Assembly (NCBI RefSeq): GCF_019429525.1
Contig: NZ_JAHXZL010000007.1
Span: 62,001 to 126,000, forward strand
Direction: 5' to 3'
Length of the DNA: 64,000 bases
Source: Sphingomonas folli
Lineage (GTDB): Bacteria > Pseudomonadota > Alphaproteobacteria > Sphingomonadales > Sphingomonadaceae
A program made the position numbers and the translations under genes. How positions within the stretch are numbered: the stretch's first letter is position 1; each line of letters begins with the position of its first letter. The notes beneath the pieces are model-generated. The model searched no databases. It was not told the DNA's origin and was given only the letters and a program-made list of their open reading frames with translations. Of this stretch, positions 21,060 through 31,570 are shown one piece after another.

Positions 21060-22178
21060 ATGAACCGGCTCGCCCCCGACGAGCCCGACGCGCGCTTCAT
21101 CCGGCGGGTGCTCTGGCTCGTGCTGATCGTCGCGGCGCTGGCGGCGCTCTACTTCGCACGCCACCTGCTGATCCTCGCCTTCGGCTCGATGCTGATCGCG
21201 ATCATCATCCACGCCATCGCCGAGGTCTATGCCACGCGGACCCGGTTGAGCGCGCGCGCCGCGATGGGCGCCGCGATCGCCAGCGTGCTCGCCTTCCTGG
21301 CGCTGCTCGGCTGGCTGTTCGGCGTCGAGTTCCGCGCCCAGGTCAACACCCTGGTCGTGTCGCTGCCGGGGCTGCTCGACCAGCTCCAGGCCTATATGTC
21401 GCAGAGCCCGGTGGGCGAGAAAGTGGCGGACGCGGTACAGGCCGCCTTCGCGGGCAGCCGAGTCGCCCAGGACATCGGCGAGATCGTGCGCGGCGCGGGC
21501 GAGCTGCTGCTCAACGCGGTGCTCGTCCTGTTCGGCGCGATCTTCTTCGCGGTCGACCCGAAGATCTACGAGCGCGGCTTCCTGCTGCTGGTCCCGCCGG
21601 CGAAGCGCGCCGCGGTGGAGGACGCGCTGGGCGACGTCGCCTCGACGCTGCTGCTGTGGCTGCGCGCGCAGCTGATCCAGATGACCGCGATGGGCGCGAT
21701 GGTGGGCATCGGCCTATGGATCGCGGGTGTGCCCTCGCCGGCGCTGCTGGGGCTGCTCACCGGCCTGTCCGAGTTCATCCCCTATGTTGGCCCGGTCGCG
21801 GCGATGCTGCCCGCGCTGGGGCTGGCGGCGACTCGCGGGACCGACCAGCTCGTCTGGGCGCTCACCGTCTTCGCGGTGGTGCGCGTGGTGCAGACCAACT
21901 TCGTCACGCCCTTCGTCACCAGCCGAGTCGTCGCGATCCCGCCCGCGCTCAGCCTGTTTGCGATCATCGGCACCGGCGCGGTCTTCGGGCTGTTCGGCCT
22001 GTTCTTCTCGGGCGGTATCCTCGTGGTGGGCTTCACGCTGGTGCGCAGCCTCTACCTGCGCGAAGTGCTGGGCGAGGACATACCCCGCTCGCGCGAGCGC
22101 ACCCTGTTCACCGCCAAGGGCACGCCGCGCCCGACGGCTGAGGATGAAGATTCGACATTAACGGAACGTCCGGATTAA
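21060..22178 (+). CDS. AI-2E family transporter (PerM-like permease)
   Basis: The 372-residue inner-membrane protein has about seven to eight spans, with the usual early pair (LVLIVAALAALYFARHLLIL and an amphipathic IAIIIHAIAEVY), a soluble middle region, and the conserved late segment GLSEFIPYVGPVAAMLPA. The family includes TqsA and antiporter-like members; the substrate here is unknown. The TAA stop at 22176-22178 lies inside the CtrA-binding box of the downstream ctrA promoter. Confidence 0.87.
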   Translation: MNRLAPDEPDARFIRRVLWLVLIVAALAALYFARHLLILAFGSMLIAIIIHAIAEVYATRTRLSARAAMGAAIASVLAFLALLGWLFGVEFRAQVNTLVVSLPGLLDQLQAYMSQSPVGEKVADAVQAAFAGSRVAQDIGEIVRGAGELLLNAVLVLFGAIFFAVDPKIYERGFLLLVPPAKRAAVEDALGDVASTLLLWLRAQLIQMTAMGAMVGIGLWIAGVPSPALLGLLTGLSEFIPYVGPVAAMLPALGLAATRGTDQLVWALTVFAVVRVVQTNFVTPFVTSRVVAIPPALSLFAIIGTGAVFGLFGLFFSGGILVVGFTLVRSLYLREVLGEDIPRSRERTLFTAKGTPRPTAEDEDSTLTERPD

Positions 22179-22190
22179 GTGTGAATTAAC
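22149..22190 (+). promoter_or_regulatory. ctrA upstream control region: CtrA box and GANTC site
   Basis: TTAA at 22175-22178 and TTAAC at 22186-22190 are separated by exactly seven bases, the full CtrA-binding consensus TTAA-N7-TTAAC. A further half site TTAAC is at 22158-22162. GATTC at 22149-22153 is a GANTC target of the CcrM methylase. The same combination controls ctrA in Caulobacter, so positive autoregulation is a good inference. Distance from the box to the ATG is 85 bp. Confidence 0.75.
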
Positions 22191-22275
22191 CTTTCTGGTT
22201 CAGAAGCCATTGGGTATGAACGTAGCGAAACGCGGGTGACAGGGTCTACCGCGTTGACGAACCGGGGATTTGCCG

Positions 22276-22971
22276 ATGCGCGTGCTGCTGATCGAGGACG
22301 AGCCGACGACCGCCAAGGCCATCGAGCTGATGCTGTCGACCGAAGGGTTCAACGTCTACAATACTGATCTGGGTGAGGAAGGCCTCGATCTCGGCAAGCT
22401 GTACGATTACGACATCATCCTGCTCGACCTCAACTTGCCCGACATGCACGGCTACGACGTGCTGAAGAAATTGCGCGTCGCACGGGTGCAGACGCCGGTC
22501 CTGATCCTCTCGGGCATCAACGAGATGGACTCCAAGGTGCGCAGCTTCGGCTTCGGTGCGGACGATTACGTCACCAAGCCGTTCCATCGCGAGGAGCTGG
22601 TCGCGCGCATCCACGCCGTGGTGCGCCGCTCGAAGGGTCACTCGCAGTCGGTGATCAAGACCGGCAAGCTCTCGGTCAACCTCGACGCCAAGACGGTCGA
22701 GGTCGACGGCGCGCGCGTGCACCTGACGGGCAAGGAATATGCGATGCTCGAGCTGCTCTCGCTGCGCAAGGGCACGACGCTGACCAAGGAGATGTTCCTC
22801 AACCATCTCTACGGCGGGATGGACGAGCCCGAGCTCAAGATCATCGACGTGTTCATCTGCAAGCTGCGCAAGAAGCTGAGCCTGGCGTGCGGCGGCGACA
22901 ATTACATCGAGACGGTGTGGGGCCGCGGTTACGTGCTGCGCGAGCCCGAGGAGACCGCGCAGGTCGCGTGA
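22276..22971 (+). CDS. ctrA: Cell-cycle response regulator CtrA
   Basis: The 231-residue OmpR-type regulator starts at ATG 22276 ([20 protein letters not shown]). The receiver carries phospho-acceptor Asp51 in IILLDLNLP and Lys in ADDYVTKPF. The C-terminal winged helix includes [17 protein letters not shown] and [13 protein letters not shown], closely matching alphaproteobacterial CtrA. It controls division, flagellar and other cell-cycle genes once phosphorylated by the CckA-ChpT relay. It is monocistronic: a CtrA box upstream and a hairpin downstream. A TTG at 22270 would add two residues, but the ATG start is the family norm. Confidence 0.97.
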   Translation: MRVLLIEDEPTTAKAIELMLSTEGFNVYNTDLGEEGLDLGKLYDYDIILLDLNLPDMHGYDVLKKLRVARVQTPVLILSGINEMDSKVRSFGFGADDYVTKPFHREELVARIHAVVRRSKGHSQSVIKTGKLSVNLDAKTVEVDGARVHLTGKEYAMLELLSLRKGTTLTKEMFLNHLYGGMDEPELKIIDVFICKLRKKLSLACGGDNYIETVWGRGYVLREPEETAQVA

Positions 22972-22996
22972 GGTCTGGCGTCATCGGCTGATGCGG

Positions 22997-23030
22997 CGGC
23001 CGCCGCACCGGAGGGTGCGGCGGCCGTTCT
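22997..23030 (+). terminator. Likely rho-independent terminator of ctrA
   Basis: CGGCCGCCGCACC (22997-23009) pairs perfectly over 13 bp with 23014-23026 around a GGAG loop. TTCTCTGTT follows, a weak T-tract. It begins 26 bp after the ctrA stop. Confidence 0.7.
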
Positions 23031-23044
23031 CTGTTGCGTCTCCG

Positions 23045-23122
23045 TGTTCCTGGGGATTCAGGAACCCGGAGTCGCGAACGCTCGCCCTGTGACACTGTGC
23101 TCCTCGGTGCGCAGGAGCACGG
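23045..23122. repeat. Family C repeat copy
   Basis: The stretch holds GTGTTCCTGGGGATTCAGGA, ACCCGGAGTCGCG, and then GTGCTCCTCGGTGCGCAGGA followed by GCAC. The two hairpins and the spacer resemble the copies at 31377, 49288 and 52769. It lies about 100 bp upstream of the TonB receptor start. Confidence 0.6.
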
Positions 23123-23218
23123 CGGCAACACGCTGTCGCATAAACGCAACCATACTGTCATCGGCCCGACCCGGACCTAGTGCAGGCGCCCCCGTTAACG
23201 ACAATGGGGGAAGAGACG

Positions 23219-25573
23219 ATGACCGCCAGATTCATGCTGCTCGCCGGCGCCTCGTGCCTGTTCGCCGCGCCCGCGCTGGCGCAGGACACGCCGCCGCCGT
23301 CCACCGCCGCGACGATCGACCGTACCGCGCCCGAGCAGCCGACCGAGGGCGAGGACGTGGTGGTGCTCGGCTTCGGCCAGAGCCGCCAGGTCCAGACCGT
23401 CACCTCGGCCGATCTCGAGCGGCTCACCCCCGGCACCTCGCCGCTCAAGGCGGTGGCGAAGCTCCCCGGGGTCAACTTCCAGTCGGCCGACGCCTTCGGT
23501 GCCTATGAGTGGTCGACCCGCATCTCGCTGCGCGGCTTCAACCAGAACCAGCTCGGCTTCACGCTCGACGGCGTGCCGCTCGGCGACATGAGCTACGGCA
23601 ACGTCAACGGCCTTCACATCAGCCGCGCGATCATCTCGGAGAATATCGCCAGCACCACCGTGGCGCAGGGCGCCGGCGCGCTCGGCACCGCCTCGACCAG
23701 CAATCTCGGCGGCACGCTCCAGTTCGTCAGCCGCGCGCCGTCCGACACCGCCGACCTCGTCGCCTCGGGCACCTATGGCAGCGACCAGACCTATCGCGCC
23801 TTCGTCCGCGCCGAGTCGGGCGACCTGGGCGGCGGGCTCAAGGGCTATATCAGCTACGGCTTCCTCAAGACCGACAAGTGGAAGGGCTTCGGCGAGCAGC
23901 GCCAGCACCAGGCCAACGCCAAGGTCGTGAAGGAGGTGGGCGAGCACGGCAAGATCACCGCCTTCCTCAACTTCTCCGATCGCCGCGAGAACGATTACCA
24001 GGACCTCAGCCTCGACATCATCCGCCGCCGCGGGCTGAACAACGACAATATCTCGAACGACTATCCGCTGGCGCTGCAGATCGCGCAGATCGCGCAGAAC
24101 CAGGCCGCGCGCGCGGCGAGCGCCACCGCGGCGCTGCCCTATCCGGGGGTCGGCCTCGCCTTCCCGTCGGGGATCGGCACGCTCGACGACGTCTATTACG
24201 ACGCCGCCGGCCTGCGCCGCGACTGGCTCGGCGGCGTGACGTTCGAGGCGCAGCTGCTGCCGCAGCTGTCGGTCGTGTCGACCAGCTATATCCACCGCAA
24301 CAAGGGCCAGGGCTCGTGGATCACGCCCTATCAGCCGACGCCCGCGGGCGCCCCGAATGCCGATGGCACGCCGATCACCGACGGCTCGGCGCTGTCGTTC
24401 CGCACCACCGAATATCGCATCATGCGCGCGGGCAATTTCACCAACGCCGCGCTCGAGCTCGGCGCGAACCGCCTCGAGGTCGGCGCCTGGTATGAGAGCA
24501 ACACCTTCGACCAGGCGCGCCGCTTCTACGGCATGGCCAACGGCACGACGCCGAACCGCCGCGCGCTCGACTATCAGGACAACCCCTTCTTCACCCAGTG
24601 GGCGGGCAATTACGACACCGAGACGCTGCAATATCACGTCGCCGACACGCTCCAGCTCGGCGCGCTGACGATCAACGCCGGCTGGAAGGGCATGCGCGTC
24701 GAGAATCAGGCCAATCTGCTCACCGGCGTGCTGGTGGCGGGCAGGATCGAATCGAAGGACTGGTTCCTGCCGCAGGCCGGCGCGGTCTTCGCGCTCGGCG
24801 GTGGCGCCGAGCTGTTCGCCAGCTACACCGAGAACATGCGCGCCTTCGTCTCGGGCACGGCCGGGCCGTTCGGCACCACCCAGACCGGCTTCGACGCGAT
24901 CCGCTCGCGCATCAAGCCCGAGACGTCGAAGACCGCCGAGGGCGGCGTGCGCCTGCGCGCCGGCGGGCTGCAGCTCTCCGCGGTGGGCTATTACATCGAC
25001 TTCAACGACCGGCTGCTCACCTTCCAGAACGGCTCGGGAATCCAGGGCAACCCGCCGACGCTCAACAACGCCGGCAACGTCGAGAGCTACGGCGGCGAGG
25101 TCTCCGCTTTCTACCGCGTGTTCCAGCCGCTCAGCCTGTTCGCCAGCTACAGCTACAACAAGGCGACCTATCAGGACGACGTGGTCGATGCCGCGGGCAC
25201 GGTGCTGACCGCCACCGCGGGCAGGACCGTGGTCGACACGCCCGAGCATATGGCCAAGGGCGAGATCGTGTACGATGACAGCCGCTTCTTCGGCCGAGTC
25301 GGCGCGGACTATATGTCGAAGCGCTATTTCACCTATCTCAACGACCAGTCGGTCGGCGCGCGCGTGCTGATGGACGCGAGCATCGGCGTGCGCCTCGGCG
25401 AGAACATGGGCTTCTTCCGCGGCTTCGCGCTCGAGGGCAGCGTCACCAACCTGACCGACAAGAAATATGTCTCGACGATCGGCAGCAACGGCTACACCGC
25501 GAGCGGCGACAACCAGACCCTGCTCGCCGGCGCGCCGCGCCAGTGGTTCGTGACGCTGCGACGCGGGTTCTGA
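23219..25573 (+). CDS. TonB-dependent outer-membrane receptor
   Basis: The 784-residue protein starts at ATG 23219, preceded by GGGGGAAGAG; a GTG start upstream at 23180 lacks a signal-like N-terminus. A signal peptide (MTARFMLLAGASCLFAAPAL, cut after AQ) is followed by a TonB-box-like EDVVVLGFG, a plug domain (about 55-170, LPGVNFQSADAFGAY and ISLRGFNQNQLGFTLDGVPL) and a 22-strand barrel ending in TLRRGF with the terminal Phe needed for insertion. It imports a large nutrient across the outer membrane; the ligand is unknown. No siderophore or SusD-like partner is adjacent. Confidence 0.93.
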   Translation: MTARFMLLAGASCLFAAPALAQDTPPPSTAATIDRTAPEQPTEGEDVVVLGFGQSRQVQTVTSADLERLTPGTSPLKAVAKLPGVNFQSADAFGAYEWSTRISLRGFNQNQLGFTLDGVPLGDMSYGNVNGLHISRAIISENIASTTVAQGAGALGTASTSNLGGTLQFVSRAPSDTADLVASGTYGSDQTYRAFVRAESGDLGGGLKGYISYGFLKTDKWKGFGEQRQHQANAKVVKEVGEHGKITAFLNFSDRRENDYQDLSLDIIRRRGLNNDNISNDYPLALQIAQIAQNQAARAASATAALPYPGVGLAFPSGIGTLDDVYYDAAGLRRDWLGGVTFEAQLLPQLSVVSTSYIHRNKGQGSWITPYQPTPAGAPNADGTPITDGSALSFRTTEYRIMRAGNFTNAALELGANRLEVGAWYESNTFDQARRFYGMANGTTPNRRALDYQDNPFFTQWAGNYDTETLQYHVADTLQLGALTINAGWKGMRVENQANLLTGVLVAGRIESKDWFLPQAGAVFALGGGAELFASYTENMRAFVSGTAGPFGTTQTGFDAIRSRIKPETSKTAEGGVRLRAGGLQLSAVGYYIDFNDRLLTFQNGSGIQGNPPTLNNAGNVESYGGEVSAFYRVFQPLSLFASYSYNKATYQDDVVDAAGTVLTATAGRTVVDTPEHMAKGEIVYDDSRFFGRVGADYMSKRYFTYLNDQSVGARVLMDASIGVRLGENMGFFRGFALEGSVTNLTDKKYVSTIGSNGYTASGDNQTLLAGAPRQWFVTLRRGF

Positions 25574-25588
25574 GGGGGAGCGACGTGA

Positions 25589-25732
25589 GATCCTTCCCTG
25601 AAAGGGGAGGTGGCAGGCCGCAGGCCTGACGGAGGGGTGTCGCCGGGGGTGAGTGTCGCGGAACTCACCGCCGGCGACACCCCTCCACCAGCCCGCGGCT
25701 GGTCCCCCTCCCCTTGCAGGGGAGGATCTCAC
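25589..25732. repeat. Family B repeat with a strong 24-bp hairpin
   Basis: The outer arms are GATCCTTCCCTGAAAGGGGA at the left and CTTGCAGGGGAGGATCT at the right. In the middle, 25631-25654 pairs with 25663-25686 over 24 bp with one mismatch and an 8-nt loop. It fills the gap between the convergent TonB receptor and CinA-like genes and could block read-through in both directions. Confidence 0.82.
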
Positions 25733-25739
25733 GCCCCGC

Positions 25740-26498
25740 TCAGATCCCGCCCGCCACCACCTCGTGCCCCGCGGCCGTCAGCGCGGCGCCCAGGTCGGCC
25801 AGGCAGCGCTCCACCAGCGCCGCGTCCGGCGAGCGCGCGACGAAATTGGCGCCGGTCCGCCCCTCGCGGAAGAAGGGGTAGCTGCCGATCGCGACGCCCT
25901 CATGCGCCTTCTCGGTGGCGCGCAGCAGGTCGGCGACCTCGCTCTCCGCCACCCAGCAGCCGATCGTGCGGCTCACCACCGGCCGGCCGCCCTCCAGCGT
26001 CCCGGTGAGCGAGTCGAGCATCCCCGCGGTGATGTGCGGCACGCCCGCCATGATGAAGACGTTGCCGACGTGGATCCCGGGCGCACCCGACACGCGATTC
26101 TCGATCAGCGTCGCGCCCTCGGGCACGCGCGCCATCCGCAGGCGCGCCTCGGTGACCCCGCCGCGCGTGGCGTAGTAACGCTCCAGTATCGCCACCGCCT
26201 CGGGATGATGCACCACGCCGACGCCCAGCGCCGCCGCGATCGAGTCGACCGTGATGTCGTCGTGCGTCGGCCCGATCCCGCCGGTGGTGAAGAGATAGTC
26301 GTTGCGCGCGCGCAGCTGGTTGACCGCCTCGACGATCGCCTCCTCACGGTCCGCCACCACGCGCACCTCGGCGAGGCGGATGCCCTGGACGTTGAGCCAG
26401 CTCGCCAGCTGGGCGATGTTCTTGTCCTGCGTGCGGCCGGAGAGGATCTCGTCGCCGATCACCACCAGCGCCGCGGTCCAGATGCGTTCGGTCTCCAT
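25740..26498 (-). CDS. CinA N-terminal-like molybdopterin-binding-domain protein
   Basis: The 252-residue protein has the MoCF/MogA-like fold of CinA: ALVVIGDEILSGRTQDKN near the start and LFTTGGIGPTHDDITVDSIA in the middle. Full-length CinA has a second, PncC-type deamidase domain of about 160 residues, which is absent here. Stand-alone members are common in alphaproteobacteria and are annotated as competence/damage-inducible or molybdopterin-binding proteins. In CinA the domain hydrolyses ADP-ribose; whether this one does is untested. It is divergent from map, with only 52 bp between starts. Confidence 0.88.
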   Translation of the reverse strand: METERIWTAALVVIGDEILSGRTQDKNIAQLASWLNVQGIRLAEVRVVADREEAIVEAVNQLRARNDYLFTTGGIGPTHDDITVDSIAAALGVGVVHHPEAVAILERYYATRGGVTEARLRMARVPEGATLIENRVSGAPGIHVGNVFIMAGVPHITAGMLDSLTGTLEGGRPVVSRTIGCWVAESEVADLLRATEKAHEGVAIGSYPFFREGRTGANFVARSPDAALVERCLADLGAALTAAGHEVVAGGI

Positions 26499-26550
26499 GA
26501 CGGGCGGGCATAGCCTCGCATTCGACGGGTCGCCACGCTATATCGCCGCG

Positions 26551-27375
26551 ATGACCGATTACGTGACCGTCACCAGCGACGCGCCGCACGGGCGCACCGG
26601 CGCGATCAAGCTCCACGGGCCCGAGGCCTTCGCGGGCATGCACAGGGCCGGGCGGCTCGCCGCCGAGACGCTCGACATGCTGGTGCCGCATATGGTGCCC
26701 GGCGTCACCACCGCGGCGCTCGACCGGCTGATCTACGACTTCATCCTGGCGGGCGGGGGCGTGCCCGCGACGCTCGGCTATCGCGGTTACGCGCACAGCA
26801 CCTGCATCTCGATCAACCACGTCGTCTGCCACGGCATCCCCGCGGACAAGCCGCTGAAGTCGGGCGACATCGTCAATGTCGACGTGACCCCGATCGTCGA
26901 CGGCTGGCACGGCGACTCGAGCCGCATGTACCTGGTCGGGGACGTGCCGCTGAAGGCCAAGCGGCTGGTCGAGGTGACCTATGAGTGCCTGATGCTCGGC
27001 ATCGAGCAGGCGCGCCCGGGTAACCACATGGGTGACGTCGCGCACGCGATCCAGCGCCACGCCGAGTCGAACCGCTACGGCGTGGTGCGCGACTTCTGCG
27101 GGCACGGGCTGGGCCGTCTGTTCCACGACGCGCCCGAGGTGGTGCATGTCGGGCGGCCCGGCGCGGGTGTCGAGCTGCGCCCGGGGATGATCTTCACGAT
27201 CGAGCCGATGATCAACATCGGCCGCCCCGACGTGAAGCTGCTCGAGGACGGCTGGACCGCGGTGACGCGTGACCGCTCCCTCTCGGCGCAGTTCGAGCAT
27301 TCGATCGGCATCACCGAGGACGGCTGCGAGATTTTCACCTGCTCGCCCGCGGGGCTCGACAAGCCGCCGTATTGA
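26551..27375 (+). CDS. map: Type I methionine aminopeptidase
   Basis: The 274-residue enzyme removes the initiator methionine from nascent proteins. I chose ATG 26551 because it gives the usual length. The metal ligands are visible in order: DVTPIVDGWHGDSSR (two Asp), CGHGLGRLFHDAP (His) and IEPMINIG (Glu), with a final Glu in QFEHSIGITEDG. TLGYRGYAHSTCISINHVVCHG is marked by its HSTCISINHVVCHG stretch, the family substrate loop. Essential in most bacteria. Confidence 0.96.
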   Translation: MTDYVTVTSDAPHGRTGAIKLHGPEAFAGMHRAGRLAAETLDMLVPHMVPGVTTAALDRLIYDFILAGGGVPATLGYRGYAHSTCISINHVVCHGIPADKPLKSGDIVNVDVTPIVDGWHGDSSRMYLVGDVPLKAKRLVEVTYECLMLGIEQARPGNHMGDVAHAIQRHAESNRYGVVRDFCGHGLGRLFHDAPEVVHVGRPGAGVELRPGMIFTIEPMINIGRPDVKLLEDGWTAVTRDRSLSAQFEHSIGITEDGCEIFTCSPAGLDKPPY

Positions 27376-27395
27376 GGGGCCGCGACGCTGGATCG

Positions 27396-27423
27396 ATCCT
27401 CCCCTCGCAGGGGGAGGATGCAC
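27396..27423. repeat. Short family B fragment
   Basis: ATCCTCCCCTCGCAGGGGGAGGAT is a near-perfect hairpin lying between the convergent map and CAP-lipoprotein genes. It looks like a single end of the longer family B elements. Confidence 0.65.
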
Positions 27424-27429
27424 CCTCGT

Positions 27430-29078
<1,649 letters not shown>

Positions 29079-29170
29079 GCTGCCTCGCCGCGGCCGCGCG
29101 CCGCGGTATCATGAGTTACCGCCCAGCCCGGCCCGCCCGGGGGACGGCACCTGCGAGAGAGAGAAGCATC

Positions 29171-30583
29171 ATGGCGAACACGGCCGCAGACGTTCTGCAG
29201 AAGATCAAGGACGAGGAGATCGAGTGGGTCGACCTGCGCTTCACCGATCCCAAGGGCAAGTGGCAGCACCTCACCATGGTCGCCTCGGTGATGGGCGAGG
29301 ACGAGTGGACCGACGGCCTGATGTTCGACGGTTCCTCGATCGCGGGCTGGAAGGCGATCAACGAGTCGGACATGATCCTCAAGCCCGACCTCGACGCGGT
29401 CTACACCGACCCGTTCTCGGCGACGCCGATGCTGATCGTGTTCTGCGACATCGTCGAGCCGTCGACGGGCGAGGGCTATAGCCGCGACCCGCGCACCACC
29501 GCCAAGCGCGCCGAGGCCTATGTCGCCACCACCGGGATCGGCGACACGGTCTATGTCGGCCCCGAGGCCGAGTTCTTCATGTTCGACGACGTCCGCTTCG
29601 AGAACAGCTACAACACCAGCTACTTCAAGATCGACGACATCGAGCTGCCGACCAACACCGGCCGCGAGTATGAGGGCGGCAACCTCGCGCACCGCCCGCG
29701 CGCCAAGGGCGGTTACTTCCCGGTCGCGCCGGTCGACTCGGCGGTCGACATCCGCGGCGAGATGGTCTCGACCATGATCGAGATGGGCCTGCCGTGCGAC
29801 AAGCACCACCACGAGGTGGCGGCGGCGCAGCACGAGCTGGGGCTCACCTTCGGCACGCTGACCACCACCGCGGATCGCATGCAGATCTACAAGTATGTCG
29901 TGCACCAGGTCGCGCATGCCTATGGCAAGTCGGCCACCTTCATGCCCAAGCCGATCAAGGAAGATAACGGCTCGGGGATGCACACGCACTTCTCGATCTG
30001 GAACGGCAAGGAGCCGCTGTTCGCGGGCAACGGCTATGCCGGCCTGTCCGACACCTGCCTCTATTTCATCGGCGGGATCATCAAGCACGCCAAGGCGATC
30101 AACGCCTTCACCAACCCGACCACCAACAGCTACAAGCGGCTGGTGCCGGGGTACGAGGCGCCGGTGCTGCTCGCTTACTCGGCGCGCAACCGGTCGGCCT
30201 CGTGCCGCATCCCCTATGGCACGGGCCCGAAGAGCAAGCGCGTCGAGGTGCGCTTCCCCGACGCGATGGCCAACCCGTATCTCGCTTATGCCGCGCTGCT
30301 GATGGCGGGCCTCGACGGCATCCAGAACAAGATCCATCCCGGCGAGGCGATGGACAAGAACCTGTACGACCTGCCGCCGGCCGAGCTGGCACAGGTGCCG
30401 ACGGTCTGCGCGTCGCTGCGCGAGGCGCTCGACTCGCTGATGGCGGACCACGACTTCCTGCTGAAGGGCGACGTGTTCACCAAGGACCAGATCGAGGCCT
30501 ATGTCGAGCTGCAGTGGCAGGACGTGGCGCGCTGGGAGATGACCCCGAGCCCCGTCGAATACGACATGTACTACAGCGCGTAA
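29171..30583 (+). CDS. glnA: Type I glutamine synthetase
   Basis: The 470-residue enzyme makes glutamine from glutamate, ammonia and ATP as a dodecamer. Start ATG 29171 is preceded by GAGAGAGAAG. Landmarks are FDGSSIAGW near residue 55, VGPEAEFF, the ATP-binding [16 protein letters not shown], and the adenylylation Tyr399 in [10 protein letters not shown]. Subunit activity is therefore likely tuned by GlnE through P-II. A strong terminator follows. Confidence 0.97.
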   Translation: MANTAADVLQKIKDEEIEWVDLRFTDPKGKWQHLTMVASVMGEDEWTDGLMFDGSSIAGWKAINESDMILKPDLDAVYTDPFSATPMLIVFCDIVEPSTGEGYSRDPRTTAKRAEAYVATTGIGDTVYVGPEAEFFMFDDVRFENSYNTSYFKIDDIELPTNTGREYEGGNLAHRPRAKGGYFPVAPVDSAVDIRGEMVSTMIEMGLPCDKHHHEVAAAQHELGLTFGTLTTTADRMQIYKYVVHQVAHAYGKSATFMPKPIKEDNGSGMHTHFSIWNGKEPLFAGNGYAGLSDTCLYFIGGIIKHAKAINAFTNPTTNSYKRLVPGYEAPVLLAYSARNRSASCRIPYGTGPKSKRVEVRFPDAMANPYLAYAALLMAGLDGIQNKIHPGEAMDKNLYDLPPAELAQVPTVCASLREALDSLMADHDFLLKGDVFTKDQIEAYVELQWQDVARWEMTPSPVEYDMYYSA

Positions 30584-30607
30584 GTCGCGCTGAGCGGCTG
30601 ACGCGAG

Positions 30608-30639
30608 AAGGGCGCCCGGTGAGAGCCGGGCGCCCTTTT
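30608..30639 (+). terminator. Rho-independent terminator of glnB-glnA
   Basis: AAGGGCGCCCGG pairs perfectly with CCGGGCGCCCTT (12 bp) around TGAGAG, followed by TTTC. It lies 25 bp after the glnA stop and is one of the clearest terminators here. Confidence 0.9.
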
Positions 30640-30643
30640 CGTT

Positions 30644-30786
30644 AGATCCTCCCCGCTCGCGGGGAGGTGGCAGCGCGTCAGCGCCGACGGAGGGGGCTCT
30701 CCACGCGCGCACCGCGTCGGGTGAGGTAATCCCCCTCCACCACTCGCCTCGCGAGCGGTCCCCCTCCCCGTGCCGGGGAGGATTTC
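30644..30786. repeat. Family B palindromic repeat copy (complete)
   Basis: Left end GATCCTCCCCGCTCGCGGGG, right end CCCCGTGCCGGGGAGGAT, with internal GGAGGGGGCTCTCC and CCCCCTCCACCACTCGC. This is one of the best-preserved copies and is useful as a reference for the altered copy inside RNase R. Confidence 0.85.
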
Positions 30787-30790
30787 ACCC

Positions 30791-31294
30791 TCACGCCGGC
30801 GAGCTCTCCGCCGTCGTCGCCACCTTGGCATGGCTGCCCGACTCGCTCGGCTTGATCGTGCCGCCGAACAGCATCTTCACCCGGCCCGAGAGCGAGATAT
30901 CCGTCTCCCACAGCTCGGCGCTGTCGACGTCGACCCGCAATAGCGCCAGGTTCGGGTCCTCGCGACCGCCCGGGAACCAGGCCTCGGCCTGCTTATTCCA
31001 GAGCTTGTCGATCTGCGCGGCGTCGTCGTCGAGGCGCGCCTGGCCGTCCATGCAGGCGAAGAAGTCGTGCCCCTTGGACACGTACTGCGCCATCACGCGC
31101 CCGCCGCCGGCGAGGCGATTGTCCTTGCCGACGAAGAAGAACAGCGTGTCGACCTGATCCTCGTCGAGCTGCGCGGTGAGCGGCTCGCTGTGCGCCGAGC
31201 CGTCCGCCGGGCCGACCATGACGAACGGGCTGTCCGCCATCTTCTGCCACAGGTCGTGCTTGAGCTTGGTCGGGTCGGTGTTGGCGTCCGCCAT
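30791..31294 (-). CDS. Pyridoxamine 5'-phosphate oxidase-fold protein (general stress protein 26-like)
   Basis: The 167-residue protein has the split beta-barrel of flavin-binding PPOX-like proteins: an early strand SPFVMVGPADG, then TLFFFVGKDNRLA, then DFFACMDGQARL and DKLWNKQAEAWFPGGREDPNLALLRV. The LWN...WFPGG...PNLALLRV pattern is typical of the general-stress FMN-binding subgroup. Its likely role is flavin or F420-like redox chemistry under stress; no substrate is known. Monocistronic, beside glnA but on the opposite strand. Confidence 0.85.
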   Translation of the reverse strand: MADANTDPTKLKHDLWQKMADSPFVMVGPADGSAHSEPLTAQLDEDQVDTLFFFVGKDNRLAGGGRVMAQYVSKGHDFFACMDGQARLDDDAAQIDKLWNKQAEAWFPGGREDPNLALLRVDVDSAELWETDISLSGRVKMLFGGTIKPSESGSHAKVATTAESSPA

Positions 31295-31376
31295 CTTGGG
31301 TCTCCTGTCGGTGTGGACGGAGAACGAGAGCGGGTCGGGTTGGTTGCGGGGGCGGGGTGGCGCAAGCCCGGCGCCG

Positions 31377-31460
31377 GCGTGCTCCTGCGCACGCAGGAGC
31401 CCAGAGCCACCAGCGCCACGCCTGCGGCCCTAAGCTCCGGCGTGCCCCGGAGCACGTGCC
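31377..31460. repeat. Family C repeat copy
   Basis: GTGCTCCTGCGCACGCAGGA-GC forms a near-perfect hairpin; 45 bases later CTCCGGCGTGCCCCGGAG forms another. CAGAGCCACCAGCGCCACG lies between. This is the clearest family C copy. It lies downstream of the rpsD terminator. Confidence 0.7.
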
Positions 31461-31475
31461 CCGGAGCGCGCCAAC

Positions 31476-31501
31476 GAAAAACCCCGGCACGTGGCCGGGG
31501 T
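31476..31501 (-). terminator. Rho-independent terminator of rpsD
   Basis: On the reverse strand ACCCCGGC (from 31501) pairs with GCCGGGGT over 8 bp with a 5-nt loop, then TTTTT. It lies 70 bp after the rpsD stop. Confidence 0.85.
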
Positions 31502-31570
31502 CCTCTGGGAAGGGCTCGCCCTCCCGGGCCACCCCGGTCGATGCCGGGGCGACGGGCAGGTCAGGTCAGG

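Noticed and set aside
23195..25732. 845-codon open frame on the - strand
   Set aside because: It is antisense to the TonB receptor and only reflects high GC content.
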